Assembly: GCA_937876985.1 (NCBI GenBank)
Contig: CALEFT010000040.1
Span: 1 to 7,043 of the forward strand
Source of the DNA: an uncultured Clostridia bacterium
Lineage (GTDB): Bacteria > Bacillota > Clostridia > Saccharofermentanales > Saccharofermentanaceae
Reading direction: 5' to 3'
DNA length: 7,043 nt
Below the pieces are notes generated by a model. The model did no database searches, had not been told where the DNA came from, and worked only from the letters and a program-made list of their open reading frames with translations. Both the position numbers and the translations under genes were made by a program. Positions 1 to 4,518 of the stretch are shown here, one piece after another. Position 1 is the first letter of the stretch. Each line of letters starts with the position of its first letter.

Positions 1-2
1 TA

Positions 3-626
3 TTCCTCATTCGTGAGCCAATCGCCGCTGCAATCGGAGCTGGAATCGACATCACAAAGGCATGCGGTTCCATGATTGTAGACATCGGAGGCGGTACAAC
101 AGATATTTCAGTTATTTCTCTTTGCGAGCCAGTAGTAGACGCATCCTTGAAGGTGGCTGGTGACAAATTCGACGAAGCAATCATCAAGCACGTTCGTCGT
201 AAGCACAACATCCTCATCGGTGAGAAGACTGCCGAGATGCTCAAGGTACAAATCGGCTGTGCATACCCACGTGACGAGGAGCTCACACTCGACGTTCGTG
301 GTCGTAACCTCATCACTGGTCTTCCAGCGACAGTTACTGTTAGCTCCACAGAGATGCTCGAAGCACTTGAAGAACCAGTATCTGCTATTTTCGAAGCTGT
401 TCACGTTGTTCTCGAGAAGACACCACCAGAGCTCATGGCCGACATCTCACAGCGCGGTATCGTAATGACTGGCGGCGGTGCCCTCCTCTACGGACTTGAC
501 AGAATGCTCGCAACTAAGATCGGTATCGACGTATACATCGCTCAGGATGCAATCTCTTGCGTAGCAATCGGTACAGGTAAGGCTCTCGACATGATGGACA
601 AGTTCGCAGCCCTCGGTGATCGATAA
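3..626 (+). CDS. mreB: MreB/Mbl family rod-shape actin homologue, C-terminal part (5' end outside window)
   Basis: This is a bacterial actin of the MreB/Mbl/MreBH family. It forms ATP-dependent filaments under the membrane that guide the elongasome during rod growth. The frame is open from the window edge, leaving 207 residues of a protein normally about 330-345 long, so roughly the first 135 residues are missing. Visible motifs are EPIAAAIGAG (visible residues 5-14), the phosphate-2 loop DIGGGTTD (27-34), the stretch EKTPPELMADISQRG, and the adenosine motif TGGGALLYG (about 156-164), followed by CVAIGTGKALD near the C-terminus. The stop is TAA, and a strong hairpin terminator follows 50 bp later, so the gene is the last of its transcript. 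MreB and Mbl cannot be separated from this half alone. No mreC or mreD follows, which fits a stand-alone mreB/mbl copy. Confidence 0.95.
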   Translation, partial: FLIREPIAAAIGAGIDITKACGSMIVDIGGGTTDISVISLCEPVVDASLKVAGDKFDEAIIKHVRRKHNILIGEKTAEMLKVQIGCAYPRDEELTLDVRGRNLITGLPATVTVSSTEMLEALEEPVSAIFEAVHVVLEKTPPELMADISQRGIVMTGGGALLYGLDRMLATKIGIDVYIAQDAISCVAIGTGKALDMMDKFAALGDR

Positions 627-673
627 TAATCGACTTGTTTGCAGATTATCTTTATAGAGTTGTTTGATATAAA

Positions 674-709
674 AGACGCGTAGCAAGCCATGCTACGCGT
701 TTTGTTTTG
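674..709 (+). terminator. Intrinsic terminator of mreB, probably bidirectional
   Basis: The perfect 10-bp stem ACGCGTAGCA / TGCTACGCGT (676-685 with 691-700) has a 5-nt loop and is followed by TTTGTTTTG on +. On - the same stem is followed by CTTTTATAT, so it can also stop transcription of the convergent gene at 773-1108. Confidence 0.9.
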
Positions 710-772
710 TATCATCTTAACTTAATGACATTAAAGCGAAGTCTCCTTTGAAGAATTTTGTCGATAGCAAAT

Positions 773-1108
773 CTAATTACCATTATAGATTTGTTCTACA
801 ATAGAATTCACAGCAGATTCACTTCTTCTTAGTTCTTCTGGATCTTCATAATGAACACTAGTATATACAGGATGAGATGTATTAATAACATCTACACCGA
901 AAATCTCAACTATATATCCATCAATATATCCACTTTCCACCTTTCCGTCTTCATGAACAACAGCTGTCAATTGTCGCAAGGACTCAACACGATAAATCAA
1001 TCCTTGATATACAACTGTTCCACCATCTCTTAAGTGAAAAATACCAAAAGGAAACAATAGCACAAGAATTGCGACGAATACTAATGTGTTCTTACCTTTA
1101 TCACTCAT
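773..1108 (-). CDS. Small single-pass membrane protein with DGGT motif, function unknown
   Basis: The product is 111 residues with one hydrophobic segment near the N-terminus (about residues 8-24) after a charged MSDKGK start. A short extracytoplasmic domain would follow. Directly after the membrane segment comes DGGTVVYQGLIYRV (28-41). The pattern DGGT-x2-Y-x-A/G-L-x-Y-x-V is one I associate with small hypothetical proteins of Clostridia and Bacilli, usually anchored or secreted; this is recollection, not a search result. The ATG at 1108 is supported by an AAAGGAG box about 7 nt upstream on -. No promoter with a good -35 was found in the 94 bp up to the preceding terminator. It is convergent with mreB and shares its terminator. 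I do not assign a function. Confidence 0.75.
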   Translation of the reverse strand: MSDKGKNTLVFVAILVLLFPFGIFHLRDGGTVVYQGLIYRVESLRQLTAVVHEDGKVESGYIDGYIVEIFGVDVINTSHPVYTSVHYEDPEELRRSESAVNSIVEQIYNGN

Positions 1109-1201
1109 ATATCCGCTCCTTTTTTCTCATTCGAACAGATAATTAATACATTAAAAACCTTTCTTCAGCACATGTAGTGCATGCTACGAATATATATTAA
1201 C

Positions 1202-1237
1202 AAAAACACCTGATTCATACAAATCCGAATCAGATGT
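1202..1237 (-). terminator. Intrinsic terminator downstream of the thioesterase gene
   Basis: On - the stem ACATCTGATTC / GAATCAGGTGT (11 bp including one T-G wobble, 10-nt loop) is followed by TTTT. On + the wobble becomes a C-A mismatch and there is no T run, so the element acts on -. It lies about 100 bp beyond the thioesterase stop. A second weaker hairpin, TGTTAAACGT / ACGTTTTAACA (1272-1300, one bulge), sits between the stop and this terminator. Confidence 0.75.
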
Positions 1238-1337
1238 ATTATATCCTTGTAATAGTAAGTCTATGATAATTTGTTAAAACGTAGCATACAACGTTTAACA
1301 ATGTTACAAAACCAGCAATATCAGGGGTTATATGTGA

Positions 1338-1730
1338 TTAGCTTCTTCTAAAACCAATAGATGTAGAAGTAGCGATAAGACGATCATTCTCGTCAGTAAT
1401 TCGAACCTCGTATGTAGCAATTGTTCGTCCGCTCTTCACAATGGAGCTCTCTGCATATAGGTATTCGCCCTTAGCGGCACTGTTGAACACGATGTTAGAG
1501 CTAAGTGTATTTGTAATTGGGTTGCCAGCGTTTGCAGCAACTGCGAATGTGAAGTCTGCCATTGTGTAGATACAGCCACCCATTACTGTATTGTCTGCAT
1601 TCTTGTGACGCGCGTCTACCTTGAGCATTGTCTTAGCATAATTCTCCTTAACGTCAACAATCTCAATGCCAGTAGTTTCCATAGCATAAATGTCATTCTT
1701 GAAAAACTCGCGAACCTTATCTAGTTCCAT
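1338..1730 (-). CDS. PaaI-family hotdog thioesterase
   Basis: The product is 130 residues, the usual size of single hotdog-domain acyl-CoA thioesterases of the PaaI / DUF4442 type, which hydrolyse acyl- or aryl-CoA thioesters as oligomers in the cytosol. The family core is NADNTVMGGCIYTMADF (residues 44-60), which lines up with the N-x-x-G-x-x-HGG-x4-LAD motif and retains D59. The His of HGG is Met here (M50), a variant I recall as common in Firmicutes members. The tail TSTSIGFRR is also typical. The reading frame runs upstream through the tRNA gene, but GGAGG eight bases before the ATG at 1730 fixes the start. Upstream lie a terminator and tRNA-Thr with no obvious promoter in between, so expression may depend on read-through from the tRNA promoter. 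The true substrate is unknown. Confidence 0.88.
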   Translation of the reverse strand: MELDKVREFFKNDIYAMETTGIEIVDVKENYAKTMLKVDARHKNADNTVMGGCIYTMADFTFAVAANAGNPITNTLSSNIVFNSAAKGEYLYAESSIVKSGRTIATYEVRITDENDRLIATSTSIGFRRS

Positions 1731-1764
1731 TTGTAATTCCTCCGAATTCCAATTAGTAATTGTA

Positions 1765-1797
1765 GAAATAAAAAAACCGGTCAATGTTGACCGGTTT
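1765..1797 (-). terminator. Intrinsic terminator of tRNA-Thr
   Basis: On - the near-perfect stem AAACCGGTCA / TGACCGGTTT, with a tight loop, runs directly into TTTT-A-TTT. It starts four bases after the tRNA CCA end and separates the tRNA from the thioesterase gene. Confidence 0.9.
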
Positions 1798-1801
1798 AGT
1801 T

Positions 1802-1877
1802 TGGAGCCGATTGCGAGACTCGAACTCGCGACCTGCTGATTACAAATCAGCTGCTCTACCAACTGAGCTAAGTCGGC
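1802..1877 (-). tRNA. tRNA-Thr, anticodon UGU
   Basis: A 76-nt cloverleaf reads on - from GCCGACT at 1877 to an encoded CCA at 1802-1804. The parts are acceptor GCCGACT / AATCGGC, D arm GCTC-AGTTGGTA-GAGC, anticodon arm GCTGA-TTTGTAA-TCAGC with anticodon TGT, variable AGGTC, T arm GCGAG-TTCGAGT-CTCGC, and discriminator T. The anticodon UGU decodes ACN threonine codons. All stems pair fully except acceptor position 6-67, which is C-A rather than the usual C-G. The gene has its own consensus promoter with a leader of about 14 nt, and its own terminator. Confidence 0.97.
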
Positions 1878-1897
1878 ATCTCTCTCAAGCAAGAAAG

Positions 1898-1926
1898 ATT
1901 ATACAAAACGACATTAGTTATGTCAA
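1898..1926 (-). promoter_or_regulatory. Sigma-A type promoter for tRNA-Thr
   Basis: On - the -35 TTGACA (1926-1921) and the -10 TATAAT (1903-1898) both match consensus exactly, with a 17-nt spacer. The expected start near 1891 is about 14 nt before the tRNA, as for a strong stable-RNA promoter. Confidence 0.93.
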
Positions 1927-2081
1927 CAACTTTTTTCTTAAAATAAAAAAGATTTTCTGCTGGTTTCATAATAGGCATTATAGTAGGTTACAAAGCCTTT
2001 CTACCACTATATTTTCAGCGAGAAAACATAGGGGTTGGAAGCGGTGTTAATTTCAAGTTTACATGCTTTTCGAGGAAGTAA

Positions 2082-2090
2082 TGTTATAAT
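2082..2090 (+). promoter_or_regulatory. Extended -10 promoter of the kinase-like/hpt operon
   Basis: TGTTATAAT is a TGn-extended -10 with a perfect TATAAT at 2085-2090. No good -35 stands at 16-18 bp, so the extension may compensate. The start would be near 2097, leaving about 35 nt to the ATG at 2133. The A/T-rich stretch before it (1927-2081) has no gene. It contains an imperfect hairpin, TATAGT(A)GGT / ACCACTATA, between 1979 and 2011, with no assigned role. Confidence 0.6.
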
Positions 2091-2132
2091 GTATTATATT
2101 AAGAAGTACAAATCAACTTGCGGGCGGTATTT

Positions 2133-3146
2133 ATGGGAATTATTACGATATCTAGGCAGATGGGAAGTTTTGGAGACGAGCTGGCGCACGCGCTTGGCAA
2201 TAAGCTCGGCTGTCCGGTTGTCGATAGGCAGTATGCGCTTAATAATTTCTTCGAGAACATGGATGAAGGCGTAAGAAACAGACTTGACGAGTCACCGAAG
2301 TTCTTTTTGAATAAATATTCTTCTGAGGAGACTTATTTCGAGCGAATTACTTCACGGATTAGTAAGCTTGCCGATGAGGCACGAAACTGTGACAAACATC
2401 TTATCGTGCTAGGACTTGGTGGATGCGTGCTTTTCGAGGGAGACGCGTGGTGCGTTAACTTAAGAGTAAGCTCTAACGAAGATAAGCGAATCGAGCGCGT
2501 ATCGAAGAGGTTCAACATCAGCCTAGATGAGGCGGCGCAGACTGTGGCGATTGGAGACCGCAAGCACAAGAGGTTCGTATCGATTTTGTTTGGCGAGGAT
2601 TTGTCGGACTTTCTACTGTACGACTTGGTTTTGAATACCGACACATTGTCTATTGACGAGTGCAGTGCTCTTGTTGTGGCACTTGCGACGGAGAGATTTA
2701 AGAGAGCTGCGATTCACATGCAAACGATGGCAGATGCTTCCGTAGACCACCAGACTATGATTCATGCATTTAAGAACGAGACCGAGGCAGACTTCGCACG
2801 AATTCTCGACATGTACCAGATTGAGTGGATGTACGAGCCGAAGACCTTCCCTATCGAATGGGATGCGGAGGGCAATGTGAAGATGGCATTCTCGCCTGAT
2901 TTCTATCTGCCGAAGTTCGACACATATTTGGAACTAACTACGATGGATCAGAAATACATTACTACAAAGAACAAGAAGGCGCGGATGGTGCGAGAGCTCT
3001 ACCCTGGCACAAATGTAAGAATCGTGAACAAGCGTGATTTCTATGAACTTGTCGAAAGACTTCGGATGTTTAATCCAAGTGCTACCACACAAGACGAGAC
3101 AGCAAATAGAGCAAATATCAACGAAGATAATCGAAGCAAAGAATAG
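2133..3146 (+). CDS. Cytidylate-kinase-like domain fused to a PD-(D/E)XK nuclease-like domain
   Basis: The product is 337 residues. Residues 1-185 resemble the cytidylate-kinase-like (AAK6) family: an N-terminal strand IITISRQ, a glycine turn GSFGDE (11-16), DRQY (31-34), VLGLGG (92-97), KRIERVSKRFNISLDEAA (118-135), DRKHKRF (142-148) and YDLVLNTD (163-170). The P-loop has neither the Lys of true CMP kinases nor the second Gly of the usual GSGG, so kinase activity is doubtful. Residues 210-305 look like a PD-(D/E)XK fold: N-E-T-E (215-218), YEP (234-236), SPDFYLP (254-260) and YLELTT (265-270). The candidate metal ligands are D256 and E267. The motif-III Lys is replaced by T269, with Lys 279, 281 and 282 nearby. 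The tail after 312 is polar and probably disordered. ATG 2133 is chosen over TTG 2118 because it matches the family start and has GGGCGG 5 nt upstream. The hpt homologue follows 9 bp later. The function of the pair is unknown. Confidence 0.8.
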   Translation: MGIITISRQMGSFGDELAHALGNKLGCPVVDRQYALNNFFENMDEGVRNRLDESPKFFLNKYSSEETYFERITSRISKLADEARNCDKHLIVLGLGGCVLFEGDAWCVNLRVSSNEDKRIERVSKRFNISLDEAAQTVAIGDRKHKRFVSILFGEDLSDFLLYDLVLNTDTLSIDECSALVVALATERFKRAAIHMQTMADASVDHQTMIHAFKNETEADFARILDMYQIEWMYEPKTFPIEWDAEGNVKMAFSPDFYLPKFDTYLELTTMDQKYITTKNKKARMVRELYPGTNVRIVNKRDFYELVERLRMFNPSATTQDETANRANINEDNRSKE

Positions 3147-3155
3147 GAGTAGCAA

Positions 3156-3704
3156 ATGAAGGTTTTGGGCGACAAACTCGAGATTAAGAAAATCCTCTAC
3201 ACTGAGGAACAGATTACTACGCGCATCAAGGAGATTGGCGCACAAATTTCCAAAGATTACGAAGGCGAAGAGCTTGTCGTCATTGGTGTAATTAAGGGCG
3301 CACTTTACTTTTTTGCAGAGATTACGCAGGCAATCGACTTGCCAATTATGATTGATATGATCGGCTTCGGAAACATCCCTGACACCACCTCGAAGACAGG
3401 CGTAGTTCGAATTACTAAGGACATAGATATCGACATCAAGGGCAAGCACGTGCTAATCGTCGAGGACGTAGTTCGCACTGGCCTTACTACTGCATATCTC
3501 CTATCTCGACTAGAGGAGCGCGAGCCAGCAACAATCAACATCTGTACGCTTTTACTTAACGAGAACCGCCTTCTTCTTGGACTTCCGCTCAAGTATGTTG
3601 GCTTTGGCATCGCAGACGACTGGCTTATTGGCTACGGTCTAGACAAAGGCGAGATCGGCAGAAATCTCCCTTGCATCGCCACTATCGAAAAGAATCAGCA
3701 CTAA
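3156..3704 (+). CDS. hpt: Hypoxanthine phosphoribosyltransferase homologue with altered active site
   Basis: HPRT normally converts hypoxanthine or guanine plus PRPP to IMP or GMP in cytosolic purine salvage. The 182-residue length and overall pattern fit the bacterial family: VIGVIKGALYFF (42-53, with K47-G48 for PRPP pyrophosphate), GVVRITKD (82-89), HVLIVED (98-104), YVGFGI (147-152) and GYGLD (159-163). Several key positions differ. The PRPP loop is EDVVRTG, with R107 where the catalytic Asp is expected. N135 stands where the purine-binding Lys of LLDKP-type motifs lies. The flexible-loop Ser-Tyr is G70-F71. W156 keeps the stacking aromatic and D163 the metal site. The ribosome binding site TAGGAG overlaps the stop of the upstream gene, so the two are one operon and probably translationally coupled. 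It may be a divergent salvage enzyme, or a paralogue that has lost or changed activity. The gene name rests on homology only. Confidence 0.88.
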   Translation: MKVLGDKLEIKKILYTEEQITTRIKEIGAQISKDYEGEELVVIGVIKGALYFFAEITQAIDLPIMIDMIGFGNIPDTTSKTGVVRITKDIDIDIKGKHVLIVEDVVRTGLTTAYLLSRLEEREPATINICTLLLNENRLLLGLPLKYVGFGIADDWLIGYGLDKGEIGRNLPCIATIEKNQH

Positions 3705-3762
3705 TAAGACACACTTATATGGCAATAGTTTATATGCCGATGTTAATAAACATTTGAACGTG

Positions 3763-3796
3763 AAAACTGCCTCCGAAGCTTACTTCGAAGGCAGTT
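3763..3796 (-). terminator. Terminator of the large ncRNA, possibly shared with hpt
   Basis: The 14-bp stem AACTGCCTTCGAAG / CTTCGGAGGCAGTT (- strand reading, loop TAAG) continues into a short TTTTC. One pair is T-G on - but C-A on +, so the - strand folds better. The T run is short, so efficiency is uncertain. On +, the same stem followed by TTCATTTATC is the only candidate terminator for the hpt operon. Confidence 0.75.
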
Positions 3797-3830
3797 CATT
3801 TATCTTAACTCCAACGAACCAATTAGGCTG

Positions 3831-3844
3831 GTCCTCTCACCTTG
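3831..3844 (-). repeat. Copy 1 of a 14-nt repeat inside the large RNA
   Basis: On - this reads CAAGGTGAGAGGAC and matches 13 of 14 bases with 4114-4127. It lies in an internal loop opposite a third partial copy, AGGTGAGAAT (3859-3868), flanking the hairpin TTGTA/TACAA. Confidence 0.6.
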
Positions 3845-4113
3845 TAGATCCTTTACAAATTCTCACCTACCGAGCCTTCAATAATCATAACACCTAATCG
3901 AATATGCAAGTCTACTGTCAGTGCCATATCACTTCGCCATTCACCGCTTATAAAAAACTACTTCTATGCCTGGCGTCTTATCCGGACCTCCGAGAGAACT
4001 TATTCTCTCACTATCGGATTGACTGACTCATGCTTCAAACCGGCTACTCGGTTTCTACGATTAGGATGCACTGTTAGTATGTACTTGTCTTACGAACCCT
4101 ACCTGTCGGCGAT

Positions 4114-4127
4114 GACCTCTCACCTTG
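4114..4127 (-). repeat. Copy 2 of the 14-nt repeat inside the large RNA
   Basis: On - this reads CAAGGTGAGAGGTC. Unlike copy 1, its GGTGA is predicted to be the 5' strand of a stem with TCATC and a GAGG loop, so the two copies occupy different structural settings. Confidence 0.6.
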
Positions 4128-4308
4128 CCGCGGCTCGAATCACGTATCAACTAACTGCTACAACCTGCGACTTGCGGATAGCATCCCATCCCGTCAATCG
4201 CTGCTCGTACTTCCAACTACTCGTCTCCACCTATCGGCTCTTGACCTCGTTGGCGATCTTGCTAGTGTCCGAGGAGTACTTTGTTTTGTATTCCTTGGAG
4301 TTAATGCC

Positions 4309-4337
4309 ATTATATAGGCTAGCCCTTTGTAACTCAA
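4309..4337 (-). promoter_or_regulatory. Promoter of the large ncRNA
   Basis: On - the -35 TTGAGT (4337-4332) is 17 nt from a perfect -10 TATAAT (4314-4309). The predicted start, near 4302, falls within the 5' strand of the helix that closes the RNA, so promoter and RNA structure support each other. Confidence 0.85.
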
Positions 4338-4366
4338 TTGTAATATTATCCAAAATAGTGGCAATC

Positions 4367-4387
4367 TATTGTACGTTTTGTACAATA
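4367..4387. promoter_or_regulatory. 8+8 bp palindrome between two divergent promoters, candidate operator
   Basis: TATTGTAC-GTTTT-GTACAATA is a perfect inverted repeat with a 5-bp centre. It lies 30 bp upstream of the -35 of the large RNA, and its right end reaches the -35 region of the + promoter at 4406-4414. This placement suits a dimeric regulator acting on one or both. No regulator is identified. Confidence 0.45.
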
Positions 4388-4405
4388 CGCACAAACATCA
4401 CAGCG

Positions 4406-4414
4406 TGATATAAT
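4406..4414 (+). promoter_or_regulatory. Extended -10 promoter for a short + strand transcript
   Basis: TGATATAAT is a TGn-extended -10 with a perfect TATAAT at 4409-4414. The -35 region is poor and overlaps the palindrome. A terminator follows only about 30 bp after the predicted start near 4421. Confidence 0.5.
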
Positions 4415-4420
4415 AGTAGT

Positions 4421-4480
4421 GTTGTGAGTTGTCACAAATTGTGATGCTTTTCGAGGGTGCCTGGTGAGCATCTATTTTTT
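4421..4480 (+). ncRNA. Possible small RNA of about 60 nt, divergent from the large RNA
   Basis: Between the extended -10 promoter and the terminator lies a short segment with a first hairpin TTGTGA-GTTG-TCACAA (4422-4437), and then the terminator hairpin. No open reading frame with a ribosome binding site is present, and the next gene downstream is on the opposite strand, so this is not a leader of a coding gene. It could alternatively be an antisense RNA to transcripts reading past the 3' end of the MscS gene, or a spurious promoter. I recognise no known RNA family. Confidence 0.4.
4443..4480 (+). terminator. Intrinsic terminator with T8 tract
   Basis: GATGCT / AGCATC (4443-4448 with 4467-4472), with additional weaker pairing inside and a GTG apical loop, is followed by TA and eight T. 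The T tract is on +. Nothing coding on + ends nearby, which is the main argument that a short + transcript is made here. Confidence 0.8.
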
Positions 4481-4518
4481 TTGCCTGCTATAAGGACAAT
4501 TCTAGAACAAATTACAGA

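Larger units (their letters stand above)
3763..4302 (-). ncRNA. Large structured non-coding RNA, about 540 nt, class not recognised
   Basis: No credible protein fits here, yet the - strand has a complete RNA-gene layout. A 17-bp-spaced promoter lies just upstream, and the extreme 5' sequence TTAACTCCAA (4304-4295) pairs over 10 bp with TTGGAGTTAA (3814-3805), directly before the terminator. Internal helices (+ coordinates) are as follows. CGAGCC/GGTTCG (4132-4137/4093-4098) encloses CGGC/GCCG and GGTGA/TCATC. A hairpin lies at 4157-4182, and CCTCG/CGAGG at 4270-4274/4245-4249. An 8-bp long-range helix (3893-3900/4058-4065) encloses hairpins at 3902-3929, 3935-3975, 3980-4019 and 4037-4054. 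GGCT(C)GGT/ACCAGCC (3826-3832/3869-3876) encloses TTGTA/TACAA. Three helices contain a pair that is G-U on - but C-A on +, which fixes the strand. RNase P RNA (no GAGGAAAGTCC or ACAGAA), tmRNA (no CCA end) and SRP RNA (no GGAAGGAAGCAG-like loop) were considered and do not fit. The size resembles large ornate RNAs such as ROOL or OLE, but I cannot assign it. Start is good to a few bases. Confidence 0.82.

Noticed and set aside
1731..1892. N-terminal extension of the thioesterase frame
   Set aside because: The extra residues are a translation of the tRNA-Thr gene and its terminator; the GGAGG site places the start at 1730.
4093..4137. Group II intron domain V-like start (GAGCC ... GGTTC)
   Set aside because: The arm has a four-base inner helix and an 8-nt internal loop, not the compact 34-nt domain V. 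No GTGYG 5' end or intron-encoded protein was seen.
3763..4302. RNase P RNA, tmRNA or SRP RNA
   Set aside because: The universally conserved RNase P motifs, the tRNA-like CCA end of tmRNA and the SRP apical loop are all missing.
4194..4394. Open frame of 66 codons on -
   Set aside because: Its start lies upstream of the mapped -10/-35 of the large RNA, it has no ribosome binding site, and it overlaps the RNA's 5' domain.
4019..4408. Open frame of 129 codons on + in the gap after hpt
   Set aside because: There is no ribosome binding site, the composition is not protein-like, and the frame runs through the promoter and helices of the - strand RNA.
4422..4437. CRP-like site TTGTGA-N4-TCACAA
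   Set aside because: The spacing is 4 instead of 6 and it lies downstream of the predicted start; it is better read as an RNA hairpin.
2063..4456. Exact 13-mer ATGCTTTTCGAGG at 2063-2075 and 4444-4456
   Set aside because: One such match is expected reasonably often by chance in 7 kb, and the two contexts (upstream of a promoter versus inside a terminator) are unrelated.
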